Shown here one piece after another: positions 1 to 8,349 of a stretch of 64,000 nucleotides of DNA. A program made the translations under genes and the position numbers. The DNA is from an uncultured Eubacterium sp. GTDB lineage: Bacteria; Bacillota; Clostridia; Oscillospirales; Acutalibacteraceae. How positions within the stretch are numbered: position 1 is the first letter of the stretch; every line of letters starts with the position of its first letter. The notes beneath the pieces were generated by a model. That model saw nothing but the letters and a program-made list of their open reading frames with translations, did no database searches and was not told where the DNA came from. The stretch spans positions 186,001 through 250,000 of the forward strand of contig CAJTLP010000002.1 of NCBI GenBank assembly GCA_910577195.1. The letters are read 5' to 3'.

Positions 1-1
1 T

Positions 2-2278
2 GCAATTGCTGAAAAATCAGGCAATCCAAGATGGGCATGGGACTGCTACAGAAGATTCATTCAGATGTATTCTGACGTAGTTATGGAAGTTGGTAAGAAG
101 TATTTTGAGGTTCTTATCGACGAGATGAAAGAAAAGAGAGGCGTTACTCAGGACGTTGAGCTTTCTGCTGACGATCTCAAGGAGCTTGCTTCTCAGTTCA
201 AGGCTGAATATAAAGAAAAGATTGGTGTTGATTTCCCAACTGATCCTAAGGAGCAGCTTATGGGTGCAGTTAAGGCTGTATTCCGTTCATGGGACAACCC
301 TCGTGCAAACGTATACCGCCGCGACAACGATATCCCTTATTCATGGGGTACTGCTGTTAACGTACAGTCAATGGCATTCGGTAACATGGGTGACGACTGC
401 GGTACAGGTGTTGCTTTCACACGTGACCCTGCTACAGGTGCAAAGGGTCTCTTCGGTGAGTTCCTTACAAACGCACAGGGCGAGGACGTAGTTGCAGGTG
501 TTCGTACACCAATGCACATTTCAGAAATGGAGCAGAAGTTCCCTGAAGCATTCGCTGAGTTCACAAAGGTTTGCGAAACTCTTGAGAATCACTACAGAGA
601 TATGCAGGATATGGAATTCACTGTTGAGCACGGTAAGCTCTTCATGCTCCAGACACGTAACGGTAAGAGAACTGCACAGGCAGCTCTTCAGATTGCTTGT
701 GATTTAGTTGACGAAGGTATGAGAACTCCTCAGGAAGCTGTTGAGATGATCGACCCTCGTAACCTTGATACACTCCTTCACCCACAGTTTGATGCTGCTG
801 AGCTTAAGGCTGCAACACCAATCGGTAAGGGTCTCGGTGCTTCTCCTGGTGCTGCCTGCGGTAAGGTTGTATTCACAGCTGACGATGCTGTTGAGTGGAA
901 CAACAGAGGCGAGAAGGTTGTACTTGTTCGTCTTGAGACTTCACCTGAGGATATCACAGGTATGAAGGCTTCACAGGGTATCCTTACAGTTCGCGGTGGT
1001 ATGACATCACACGCTGCCGTTGTTGCTCGTGGTATGGGTACTTGCTGCGTATCAGGCTGCGGCGATATCAACATGGACGAAGAAAATAAGAAGTTTACAC
1101 TCGCTGGTAAGGAATACCATGAGGGTGATGCAATTTCAATCGACGGTTCAACAGGTAATATCTACGACGGTATCATTCCTACTGTTGACGCTACAATCGC
1201 AGGTACTTTCGGCAGAATCATGGGCTGGGCTGATGAATTCAGAACACTTAAGGTTCGTACAAATGCTGATACTCCTGCTGATGCAAAGAAGGCAAGAGAG
1301 CTTGGTGCTGAGGGTATCGGTCTCTGCCGTACAGAGCATATGTTCTTTGAAGAGGACAGAATTGCTGCTTTCCGTGAAATGATTTGTTCAGACACAGTTG
1401 AAGAGAGAGAAGCTGCTCTTGAGAAGATTCTTCCTTATCAGCAGAATGACTTCGAGGCTCTCTATGAGGCTCTTGAGGGCTGTCCTGTAACAATCCGTTT
1501 CCTTGATCCTCCTCTTCACGAGTTCGTTCCTACTGAGGAAGAAGATGTCAAGAAGCTCGCTGACGCACAGGGCAAGAGCGTTGAAGACATTAAGGCTATC
1601 ATCGCATCTCTCCACGAGTTCAACCCAATGATGGGTCATCGTGGTCTCCGTCTTGCTGTAACATATCCTGAAATCGCTAAGATGCAGACAAAGGCTGTTA
1701 TCCGTGCTGCTATCAATGTACAGAAGGCTCACGCTGACTGGACTGTTGCTCCTGAGATTATGATTCCTCTCGCTTGCGACACTAAGGAGCTCAAGTATGT
1801 TAAGGATATGGTTGTTGCAACTGCTGACGCTGAAATCGCTGCTGCAGGTGTTGAGATGAAGTACGAAGTTGGTACTATGATCGAGATTCCTCGTGCTGCT
1901 CTTACAGCTGATGAAATTGCTAAGGAAGCTGAGTTCTTCTGCTTCGGTACAAACGACCTTACTCAGATGACATTCGGCTTCAGCCGTGACGATGCCGGTA
2001 AGTTCCTTGATGCTTACTATGATGCTAAGATCTTTGAAAACGATCCATTTGCTAAGCTTGACCAGACAGGTGTTGGCCAGCTTATGAAGATGGCTGTTGC
2101 AAACGGTAAGGCTACTCGTCCAGAGCTTCACTGCGGTATCTGCGGTGAGCACGGCGGTGACCCAAGCTCAGTTGAATTCTGTCACGAAATTGGTCTTGAT
2201 TATGTATCATGCTCACCATTCAGGGTTCCGATTGCTCGTCTTGCTGCTGCTCAGGCTGCTATCAAGGCTTCTAAGTAA
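2..2278 (+). CDS. ppdK: Pyruvate, phosphate dikinase (5' end cut by window edge)
   Basis: Cytosolic enzyme interconverting pyruvate + ATP + Pi and PEP + AMP + PPi, used by many gut anaerobes for reversible glycolysis. The frame is open from base 2, so 758 residues are visible of a family length near 880; the N-terminal nucleotide-binding part is mostly missing. Seen: the ATP-grasp part reading FTRDPATGAKGLFGEF, the swivelling phosphohistidine site GGMTSHAAVVARG, the TIM-barrel motif GLCRTEHMFF, and the catalytic cysteine in HCGICGEHGGDP near the C-terminus. The phosphohistidine-to-barrel layout separates it from the related PEP synthase. A strong terminator follows, so it is probably a single-gene or last-gene transcript. 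Family assignment is near certain. Confidence 0.97.
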   Translation, partial: AIAEKSGNPRWAWDCYRRFIQMYSDVVMEVGKKYFEVLIDEMKEKRGVTQDVELSADDLKELASQFKAEYKEKIGVDFPTDPKEQLMGAVKAVFRSWDNPRANVYRRDNDIPYSWGTAVNVQSMAFGNMGDDCGTGVAFTRDPATGAKGLFGEFLTNAQGEDVVAGVRTPMHISEMEQKFPEAFAEFTKVCETLENHYRDMQDMEFTVEHGKLFMLQTRNGKRTAQAALQIACDLVDEGMRTPQEAVEMIDPRNLDTLLHPQFDAAELKAATPIGKGLGASPGAACGKVVFTADDAVEWNNRGEKVVLVRLETSPEDITGMKASQGILTVRGGMTSHAAVVARGMGTCCVSGCGDINMDEENKKFTLAGKEYHEGDAISIDGSTGNIYDGIIPTVDATIAGTFGRIMGWADEFRTLKVRTNADTPADAKKARELGAEGIGLCRTEHMFFEEDRIAAFREMICSDTVEEREAALEKILPYQQNDFEALYEALEGCPVTIRFLDPPLHEFVPTEEEDVKKLADAQGKSVEDIKAIIASLHEFNPMMGHRGLRLAVTYPEIAKMQTKAVIRAAINVQKAHADWTVAPEIMIPLACDTKELKYVKDMVVATADAEIAAAGVEMKYEVGTMIEIPRAALTADEIAKEAEFFCFGTNDLTQMTFGFSRDDAGKFLDAYYDAKIFENDPFAKLDQTGVGQLMKMAVANGKATRPELHCGICGEHGGDPSSVEFCHEIGLDYVSCSPFRVPIARLAAAQAAIKASK

Positions 2279-2310
2279 TTAATAAGCTGAACTGAATATT
2301 ATATAATCTG

Positions 2311-2342
2311 ACCTTGAGGAGAAATTCCTCAAGGTCTTTTTT
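2311..2342 (+). terminator. Rho-independent terminator after ppdK
   Basis: A perfect 10-bp stem ACCTTGAGGA/TCCTCAAGGT with a 5-nt loop is followed by CTTTTTTACT. Confidence 0.92.
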
Positions 2343-2369
2343 ACTGTCCATTGCCTAAACTGTGTTTTA

Positions 2370-2398
2370 TTGACAATACCTTTCCTGTATGGTAAAAT
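2370..2398 (+). promoter_or_regulatory. Sigma-A promoter of the O-acylation module
   Basis: TTGACA (2370-2375), a 17-bp spacer and TAAAAT (2393-2398), followed by an AGGTGAGG ribosome site before the MBOAT start. Confidence 0.75.
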
Positions 2399-2433
2399 AA
2401 TTTGTATTTTTATAGATAAAGGTGAGGGGTAAT

Positions 2434-3843
2434 ATGCTGTTTTCAAGCACAACATTTATATATCTGTTTTTACCTATCGTATTATTTTTCTACTATGTTA
2501 TATTCAGAAAAAGCAGGCTTTTGCAAAACATATTTCTTTTGTTTGCGAGCTTGTTTTTCTACGCGTGGGGCGAACCTAAATTTGTTTTAATAATGATTGC
2601 CTCCATATTCATTAACTGGCTGTTCGGACTTCTTGTGAGTAAAAGCAGAGAAAATAAAACGCGCAGCAAATTGATTATTGCTGTTGATGTTATATTCAAT
2701 CTGGCAATTTTGTATGTATTCAAATACCTTACATTCACAGGAAGTATAATTGACAGGCTCTTTAGTACAGATTTAAGCATACCCGATATTGCCCTGCCGA
2801 TCGGAATATCCTTTTTCACCTTTCAGGCAATGTCCTATGTAATTGACGTGTACCGCCAAAAGGGTGAGGTTCAGACAAACATTCTTTATGTCGGACTTTA
2901 TATTTCCTTCTTCCCTCAGCTTATCGCAGGTCCTATCGTAAGATACGAAACGGTTGCAGATGAAATTAAAAACAGAAAAGAAACCGCAGACGACTTTTTC
3001 AATGGCTTTGCAAGATTTATTGTGGGTCTTGCTAAAAAGGTTCTTCTTGCCAACAGCTTTGCACTGGTTGCCGACGCAGCCTTTGGCAGCGGTGATGAAC
3101 TCAGTGCAGCATTTGCATGGTTAGGTGCAATCGCTTATACGATGCAGATTTTCTTCGACTTCAGCGGTTACAGTGATATGGCAATCGGACTCGGTATGAT
3201 GTTCGGCTTCCATTTTCTTGAAAACTTTAATTATCCGTATATGTCCACATCTATTTCCGAATTTTGGAGAAGGTGGCACATCTCTCTCGGCTCTTGGTTC
3301 AGGGATTATCTGTATTTCCCTCTCGGCGGAAGCAGAGTGAGCAAGGGCAGAAATGTTTTCAACCTCTTTGCGGTATGGTCTCTCACAGGCTTGTGGCACG
3401 GAGCAAACTTTACATTCATTGCTTGGGGACTTATGTATTTTGTTCTCATTGCAATGGAAAAGCTCACAGGCTTTGATAAAAAGCAGAGCAAAGGCCTGAT
3501 GCCGATTAAGTGGTTATACACTATACTTTTTGTCGTGCTTGGCTGGGTCCTTTTCAGAGCCGACTCCATCTCCGATGCATTCACCTACATAAAATCCATG
3601 TTCGCACTGAACAGCAATGCAATCTGCGACGGAATGTTCACCGGATACCTGAAACAAAATGCTGTACTGCTCATTATTGGTATCGTACTCAGTACACCGA
3701 TTATCAAAAAGCTTGGCGAAAAGCTCAAATCAAGTAAAATCGGCAGCTTTGTTGTTCCGCTGGTTTTGATTGCACTTTTCGTTCTCTGTGTTTCAAGCTT
3801 AGTCGGAAACTCTTACAATCCATTTATTTACTTTAATTTCTAA
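2434..3843 (+). CDS. MBOAT-family membrane O-acyltransferase (AlgI/DltB-like)
   Basis: Polytopic membrane protein of about 469 aa that, by family, moves acyl (usually acetyl) groups across the membrane for transfer to an extracytoplasmic glycan. The ATG at 2434 is preferred over an upstream in-frame GTG at 2422 because AGGTGAGG lies just before it. Seen: many hydrophobic helices, the AlgI-type stretch FWRRWHISLGSWFRDYLYFP, and the invariant MBOAT histidine in TGLWHGANFTF. The next gene, 11 bp downstream, encodes a DHHW/AlgJ-like partner, a pairing known for alginate and cell-surface polysaccharide acetylation. Absence of dltA/dltC nearby argues against teichoic acid D-alanylation. The acceptor glycan cannot be read from sequence. 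Confidence 0.9.
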   Translation: MLFSSTTFIYLFLPIVLFFYYVIFRKSRLLQNIFLLFASLFFYAWGEPKFVLIMIASIFINWLFGLLVSKSRENKTRSKLIIAVDVIFNLAILYVFKYLTFTGSIIDRLFSTDLSIPDIALPIGISFFTFQAMSYVIDVYRQKGEVQTNILYVGLYISFFPQLIAGPIVRYETVADEIKNRKETADDFFNGFARFIVGLAKKVLLANSFALVADAAFGSGDELSAAFAWLGAIAYTMQIFFDFSGYSDMAIGLGMMFGFHFLENFNYPYMSTSISEFWRRWHISLGSWFRDYLYFPLGGSRVSKGRNVFNLFAVWSLTGLWHGANFTFIAWGLMYFVLIAMEKLTGFDKKQSKGLMPIKWLYTILFVVLGWVLFRADSISDAFTYIKSMFALNSNAICDGMFTGYLKQNAVLLIIGIVLSTPIIKKLGEKLKSSKIGSFVVPLVLIALFVLCVSSLVGNSYNPFIYFNF

Positions 3844-3854
3844 GAGGATAAGTT

Positions 3855-5087
3855 ATGAAGAAATTTAATAAAAATATAATTGTATTTGTTTTTGCAGTTT
3901 TATTTATCGGTCTTGGAATGGGCAAAGTATTTTTCACCACAATGTCAGACGAGGCTGTAAATCTTGCAAAAAATCTGAAGCATGGTAAAATAGGCTATTT
4001 CTCGGAATTCACGGATATCATTGATGATAAATCAAGCACCACGCTTAATTACCACGATAATCTGATTGACATAAACTCTTTCAAAGAGCGTGTTATGGGC
4101 ACAAGAATTATTGAAAAGGATAGTATTACTATTGCAAAAACAGATGACGGAAATCTGGTCGAAATAAGGAAATCCGGGCGTGCCCTGTCACAAAAGGATG
4201 TTGCGGGGACCGTTGAAAAAATCAGCGAGCTCAGAGATGTTGCCAATGAAAACGGAGCAGAATTCCTTTACTGTGCCGCTCCGAGAAAAGAGTATTTTGC
4301 AGAGGGTTTCCCTGAAAATACTTCAAATTACATAAAAGAGGATTTTGACACTCTGATAAGTGAACTTGAAAAATCCGATGTTCCTTATCTTGATGCGTCA
4401 AAGGTATTACAGGAAAGCGGAATACCGAATGATAAGCTTTATTTCAACACCGATCACCATTGGCGTCCGTATACCGGCTTTGTTGCAGCAAATTCAATCT
4501 GTGAGGAGCTTAACCGCAGATATGGTTTTGAATATAATAAGGACTATGCTGATATAAATAATTATAATATCGAAACATATGATAATCTTTTTCTCGGCTC
4601 TCACGGCAAGAAAACAGGCAGATTCTTTACGCCGGCAGGTACAGATGATTTTGATTTAATCACACCGAAATTTGAGACAAGCTATATTCAGGAGCAGCCA
4701 TTCAAAAAGAATAAAGCCAGAACAGAGGGCAGCTTTGATGAAACGGTAATTTTCAAAAAATTTCTTGAAAAGGACTATTATGCTATAAATAATTACGCTT
4801 CATACAGCGGCGGTGATATTAAGCTGCAGATTATGAAAAATCAGCTTAACCCTGACGGAAAGAAAATTCTTATGGTACGTGACTCATATGCCTGTGTAAT
4901 TGCGCCTTTCCTTTCACTGTATACAAGTGAACTGCATACCTGCGATATGAGAAACTTCAACAAAAGTGCAGGAAAGAAAGTAAATGTTGAAGAATATATT
5001 AAAGAAATCTCACCGGACTATGTCATCCTGCTTTATTCAGGTGTCAGCACTGCAAATGCATCAGACGACAGATATGACTTTTTCTAA
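3855..5087 (+). CDS. DHHW-family (AlgJ/AlgX-like) extracytoplasmic acetyltransferase partner
   Basis: A 410-aa protein with one N-terminal membrane anchor (about residues 8-25, VFVFAVLFIGLGMG) and a large outer domain. The family's name motif is present in YFNTDHHWRPYTGF around residue 200, with the SGNH-like serine context MVRDSYACVIAPFL near the C-terminus. In known AlgI/AlgJ/AlgX systems such proteins complete acetyl transfer onto the polysaccharide after the MBOAT protein exports the acyl group. It is co-transcribed with the MBOAT gene (11-bp gap) and closed by a terminator. The substrate polymer is unknown; no glycan synthesis genes lie nearby in this window. Confidence 0.85.
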   Translation: MKKFNKNIIVFVFAVLFIGLGMGKVFFTTMSDEAVNLAKNLKHGKIGYFSEFTDIIDDKSSTTLNYHDNLIDINSFKERVMGTRIIEKDSITIAKTDDGNLVEIRKSGRALSQKDVAGTVEKISELRDVANENGAEFLYCAAPRKEYFAEGFPENTSNYIKEDFDTLISELEKSDVPYLDASKVLQESGIPNDKLYFNTDHHWRPYTGFVAANSICEELNRRYGFEYNKDYADINNYNIETYDNLFLGSHGKKTGRFFTPAGTDDFDLITPKFETSYIQEQPFKKNKARTEGSFDETVIFKKFLEKDYYAINNYASYSGGDIKLQIMKNQLNPDGKKILMVRDSYACVIAPFLSLYTSELHTCDMRNFNKSAGKKVNVEEYIKEISPDYVILLYSGVSTANASDDRYDFF

Positions 5088-5098
5088 AATTAATATTG

Positions 5099-5139
5099 AA
5101 GTGCTGTTAGGAATGCTCCTATACAGCACTTTTATTTTT
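5099..5139 (+). terminator. Terminator of the acylation operon
   Basis: AAGTGCTGT/ACAGCACTT stem with an inner TAGGA/TCCTA stem, followed by TTTATTTTTA. Confidence 0.85.
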
Positions 5140-5269
5140 AACAAAAAATAACAATTTTGAAATTATATACATTGGTAATAATATTTTTAAATAACAAATT
5201 TTCTTCATTTTATTATTTGCGTTTGTGCAGATAATATTATTGCACGACAGGTGCAGGAGGAGAAATGTT

Positions 5270-5446
5270 ATGAAAAAGAAAACTACCGCTAACATTATGA
5301 AGGCTGTCGGCGCTACATTTGCAGTATGCTCTGCAGCCGCAATTATGAGTGCATCAAAGACAAACAGCTCATCAGCAAAAAAGGCCATGCAGAAAACGGC
5401 TGATAAGGTTGCAGAATTCGTTGACACAGTTGCTTCATTTATGTAG
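5270..5446 (+). CDS. Small 58-aa protein of unknown function
   Basis: A short gene starting at ATG 5270 behind a near-perfect AGGAGGAGAAAT ribosome site, so translation is likely. It has a lysine-rich start (MKKKTTANIMK), a short hydrophobic alanine/glycine segment (AVGATFAVCSAAAIMSA, about residues 12-28), then an amphipathic lysine/alanine region ending DKVAEFVDTVASFM. It stands alone between two terminators. It resembles small anchored or secreted peptides only in composition, and no function is proposed. Confidence 0.65.
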   Translation: MKKKTTANIMKAVGATFAVCSAAAIMSASKTNSSSAKKAMQKTADKVAEFVDTVASFM

Positions 5447-5447
5447 C

Positions 5448-5485
5448 AAAAAACAGAACCGGTAAAATACCGGTTCTGTTTTTTT
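5448..5485. terminator. Bidirectional terminator between the small gene and folK
   Basis: An A-tract, the stem ACAGAACCGGTA with its complement TACCGGTTCTGT, and a T-tract. It serves the 58-aa gene rightward and folK leftward, whose stop is at 5488. Confidence 0.9.
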
Positions 5486-5487
5486 AT

Positions 5488-5964
5488 TCATATATCCAAT
5501 TTTATAATTTCCTGTCCCTCAAGCGATTCAATATACGGTCTTATATCTTTACCGTAAACAATTCCGTCAGGAAAAAGCTCCAGCAAAGGCTCAAGAATAA
5601 ATCGTCTCTCGTGATATCTTGGGTGCGGAACAATTAAATTTCTGCTTTCAATCTTTAAATTTTCTGCAAAAATAACATCTATATCAATGATTCTCGGACC
5701 GAAACGCACCGCCCTTACTCTGCCGAATCCGGACTCAATACCGAGACAAGCGCCGAGCATCTCATGCGGCTCAAAAATGGATTCAACCTTTAAAATTATA
5801 TTGTAAAAATTTTCCTGCCTTGCATAGCCGACAGGCTCCGTTTCGTATATTGACGTCTGCGCCGTAACATCCGTATACAGCAAAAGATTTATGGCATCAA
5901 TACATCTGTCAATATTCTTTTTTCTGTCGCCCAGATTTGTACCGACACTGATTATGTATTCCAT
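5488..5964 (-). CDS. folK: 6-hydroxymethyl-7,8-dihydropterin pyrophosphokinase
   Basis: Transfers pyrophosphate from ATP to 6-hydroxymethyl-dihydropterin, the step before dihydropteroate synthase in folate synthesis. It is 158 aa, the normal family length. The start at 5964 (MEYIISVGTNLG) is chosen because AAAGGAG lies directly upstream; a longer frame adds 7 residues without a site. Motifs seen: GTNLGDR at the N-terminus, the signature FGPRIIDIDVIF, and VPHPRYHERRF. It is the last gene of the leftward folate cluster but is separated from folB by a 284-bp inverted-repeat element that may change its expression. Confidence 0.96.
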   Translation of the reverse strand: MEYIISVGTNLGDRKKNIDRCIDAINLLLYTDVTAQTSIYETEPVGYARQENFYNIILKVESIFEPHEMLGACLGIESGFGRVRAVRFGPRIIDIDVIFAENLKIESRNLIVPHPRYHERRFILEPLLELFPDGIVYGKDIRPYIESLEGQEIIKLDI

Positions 5965-6000
5965 AATTCTCCTTTGAATTTTCATTATACTACAATGTTC

Positions 6001-6284
6001 TAAATTATTGTTTAGAGAACGATAATTTACCCTAAACCACGCACGAAAATATATAAAAAATAATAAAAAAGTGCTATTTTGTAGGGCGGGGGCTTGCTCT
6101 TGCCGATAAAATGAAAATACTCGCAGGCATCGAGCCTGTTCGTATTTTGTGCGTTTTTTGTCTTTTGCTCAGGGGCAGTACCATCGTACAGCACCCATTC
6201 GCAAAATACAAAATTTTGGGCAATTTCTCGCTCTCTAAACACGTTATCTGCTCGCAATGCGTTATTGAGCTAAACAATAATTTA
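6001..6284. mobile_element. MITE-like element with 15-bp terminal inverted repeats inside the folate operon
   Basis: TAAATTATTGTTTAG at 6001-6015 is matched by its exact reverse complement at 6270-6284. The interior is AT-rich at the left, then contains GTAGGGCGGGGGCTTGCTC and other GC-rich repeat-like stretches, with no convincing gene. The right terminus overlaps the folB stop codon: the TAA of folB is the first three bases of the repeat. The same 15-mer occurs at 36054 and, inverted, at 48412-48426. No transposase is encoded, so a non-autonomous element is inferred. Confidence 0.6.
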
Positions 6285-6641
6285 TCTGTTTCTTGAAATC
6301 TGTACTCCAACCCAGCCGAAATCGGCTTTGATTGGTGCTTCAGGCTTTTTCAGTATTATATCCACACGAAACACATCAGGATATTCCTCAAGAATTGCAT
6401 CAGCCGTGACCTGTGCCACCTTTTCAAGCAGATCATACTTTTCTTCAGTGGCAACTCGTCTCACAGTTTTAACAACCTTTGCGTAGCTGACCGTATCATT
6501 TACATCATCTGAATAGCACGCCTTTGTGATATTTACACTCAAATCTATATCAAAAATAAAATTCTGACCGTCACGCTTTTCCTCAGGGTTCACTCCGTGA
6601 TATGCAAATAGTTTTAAATCTCTGATTAAAATTTTATCCAT
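6282..6641 (-). CDS. folB: Dihydroneopterin aldolase
   Basis: Cleaves 7,8-dihydroneopterin to 6-hydroxymethyl-dihydropterin and glycolaldehyde. It is 119 aa, normal for the family. Seen: the N-terminal IRDLKLFAYHGVNPEEK with its active-site region, the YDLLEKVAQ core, and the C-terminal VDIILKKPEAPIKADFGWVG. The start overlaps the last base of the upstream ybjQ-like gene (TAATG arrangement), so translation is probably coupled. Its stop codon is supplied by, or shared with, the end of the repeat element on its 3' side. Confidence 0.95.
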   Translation of the reverse strand: MDKILIRDLKLFAYHGVNPEEKRDGQNFIFDIDLSVNITKACYSDDVNDTVSYAKVVKTVRRVATEEKYDLLEKVAQVTADAILEEYPDVFRVDIILKKPEAPIKADFGWVGVQISRNR

Positions 6642-6964
6642 TATTTATCCCTTACTACAACGGCAGTACCTGTTGCGGAAACCATAAGCATATTTCCCTG
6701 ACCGAGCACCTCATAATCAATATCAACGCCCACAACGGCATTTGCACCGAGCTGTGCTGCTCTTGACTGCATTTCTGCCAGTGCACTTTCACGAGCGGCA
6801 ATAAGCTCCTCCTCATAACCGCTTGAACGGCCGCCAACAATGTTTCTGATTGATGCACCGAAATCCTTGATAAAGTTTACACCGGCTACAATTTCACCTG
6901 AAACAATGCCCTTATACTCTGTAATTACTCCGTTTTCCAAAGTATTTGTTGTTACACAAATCAT
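6641..6964 (-). CDS. YbjQ/UPF0145-family protein
   Basis: A 107-aa protein with the family core FIKDFGASIRNIVGGRSSGYE in the first half and GANAVVGVDIDYEVLG in the second, typical of the YbjQ (putative heavy-metal-binding) fold, which forms oligomeric rings in solved members. No catalytic role is established. It is embedded between folP (4-bp overlap) and folB (1-bp overlap), so it is certainly co-transcribed with folate genes, although no biochemical link to folate is known. It is not a pathway enzyme by sequence. Confidence 0.88.
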   Translation of the reverse strand: MICVTTNTLENGVITEYKGIVSGEIVAGVNFIKDFGASIRNIVGGRSSGYEEELIAARESALAEMQSRAAQLGANAVVGVDIDYEVLGQGNMLMVSATGTAVVVRDK

Positions 6965-7767
6965 AATCTTACATATCCTTTCATATTTTGAGCCATTAAA
7001 ATGCCCTGTTTTTCATTTTTTACATCGTGCACACGGATTATATCCACTCCGCCGAAAACAGCGGCTGTGTCCGCTGCAATATTGCCGTAAATCCTTTCCT
7101 TAGGATTTTCCTGATTACTGCCCTGACCGATTACACGCTTTCTTGACGTTCCGAGCAAAAGCGGATATCCGTCCATTTTATATTCGCAGACATTTGTCAG
7201 AAGCGTCATATTTTCATCATAATCCTTGCCGAAGCCGATACCCATATCCAGACAAAGCTGTTCTTTATCAATACCGAGTTTTTCACACTCATCAACCGAT
7301 TTTTCAAAAAAAGCTTTGATATCCTCAGGTGTTCCGGGTCCATTATGCATTATTATCCAGCCTGCGCCCTCTTTTTTGACAATTTCCGCCATTTCCTTAG
7401 AAATTACACCGCTGACATCATTTATTATGTCCACGCCGCTTTTAAGAGCCTTTTCAGCCACAAGGGGATAATAGGTATCAACAGATACAGGAATGGATAA
7501 TTTGCCCTTTAATGCAGTGAGAACCGGCTCTAAACGCTGCCATTCCTCCTCATCGGAAACAGGAATGTGACCCGGACGTGTTGACTGAGCACCGATATCA
7601 ATCATATCCGCACCGTCCTTTTCAAGTGCAAGAGCACATTCAACAGCGTCCTCAACGGAAAAGTGGTCACCGCCGTCCGAAAAGGAATCAGGCGTAACAT
7701 TCACAATTCCCATAATGAGAATTTTTTTACCGTATTCAATTTTTTTATCCTTACATTTCCAAAGCAT
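6961..7767 (-). CDS. folP: Dihydropteroate synthase
   Basis: Condenses 6-hydroxymethyl-dihydropterin pyrophosphate with p-aminobenzoate; the sulfonamide target. The start at 7767 (MLWKCKDKK) gives 268 aa and leaves 16 bp after folE with AAAGGAAAC upstream; the longer open frame would run back into folE. TIM-barrel motifs: MGIVNVTPDSFSDGG, MIDIGAQSTRPG, INDVSG, GIGFGKD, and the C-terminal IRVHDV phosphate-binding loop. The sequence around these sites looks intact, and no sulfonamide-resistance insertion is apparent by eye. Confidence 0.96.
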   Translation of the reverse strand: MLWKCKDKKIEYGKKILIMGIVNVTPDSFSDGGDHFSVEDAVECALALEKDGADMIDIGAQSTRPGHIPVSDEEEWQRLEPVLTALKGKLSIPVSVDTYYPLVAEKALKSGVDIINDVSGVISKEMAEIVKKEGAGWIIMHNGPGTPEDIKAFFEKSVDECEKLGIDKEQLCLDMGIGFGKDYDENMTLLTNVCEYKMDGYPLLLGTSRKRVIGQGSNQENPKERIYGNIAADTAAVFGGVDIIRVHDVKNEKQGILMAQNMKGYVRL

Positions 7768-7783
7768 TCTATTGTTTCCTTTG

Positions 7784-8341
7784 CTATTTATCCAATAAGG
7801 CAAGAACCTCTGCCCTTGTTCTGGCATCGGTACGCATCATACCCCTGAGTGCTGAGGTCTGTGTTTTTGAGCCTGAAGCCTTTGCACCGCGTATGGACAT
7901 ACACATATGCTCCGCCTCAATAATGACAGCCACACCCTTTGGGCTGAGATTATCGTTAAGAAAATCGGCTATATCGTGAGTAAGTCTTTCCTGCACCTGA
8001 GGCTTTTTTGCAAAATTATCAACAATCCTTGCAAGCTTTGACAGGCCGATAATCTTGTTATCGCTGGGAATATAAGCAATATGCGCCTTGCCGACAAAGG
8101 GCAGGAGATGATGCTCACACATGGATGAAAATGGGATGTCCCTTACAATTACCATTTCATCATTTGATTTTTCATCAAAAAATTTCAGATGCTGCTTTGG
8201 GTCCTCTGTAAGACCTGCAAATATTTCCTCATACATATTTGCAACACGCTTTGGTGTTTCCTGCAAGCCTGCTCTGTCAGGGTCTTCACCCACTGCAATC
8301 AGTATTTCCCTGACTGCATTCATAATTCTCTCTTTATCCAT
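7784..8341 (-). CDS. folE: GTP cyclohydrolase I
   Basis: Converts GTP to dihydroneopterin triphosphate, the first step of folate synthesis. It is 185 aa. Seen: the zinc/substrate-site motif FSSMCEHHLLPFVGKAHIAYIP, LSKLARIVDNFAKKPQVQERLT, and EAEHMCMSIRGAKASGS, which supplies another zinc cysteine. Start ATG 8341 sits behind AGGTGG. It heads the enzyme part of the leftward folate operon, 9 bp after an LCP-like gene. The dihydroneopterin triphosphate phosphatase step has no candidate here. Confidence 0.97.
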   Translation of the reverse strand: MDKERIMNAVREILIAVGEDPDRAGLQETPKRVANMYEEIFAGLTEDPKQHLKFFDEKSNDEMVIVRDIPFSSMCEHHLLPFVGKAHIAYIPSDNKIIGLSKLARIVDNFAKKPQVQERLTHDIADFLNDNLSPKGVAVIIEAEHMCMSIRGAKASGSKTQTSALRGMMRTDARTRAEVLALLDK

Positions 8342-8349
8342 ATGCCCAC

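Noticed and set aside
1388..2152. Long open frame (254 codons) on the minus strand inside ppdK
   Set aside because: Pure antisense shadow of a highly codon-biased gene; Leu/Ser/Asn-rich translation without motifs and no ribosome site.
2422..2433. GTG start of the MBOAT gene
   Set aside because: It overlaps the AGGTGAGG ribosome site; ATG 2434 fits better.
6027..6310. Short open frames in both directions within the folB-folK element
   Set aside because: Low-complexity frames inside an inverted-repeat element; no ribosome sites and mutually overlapping.
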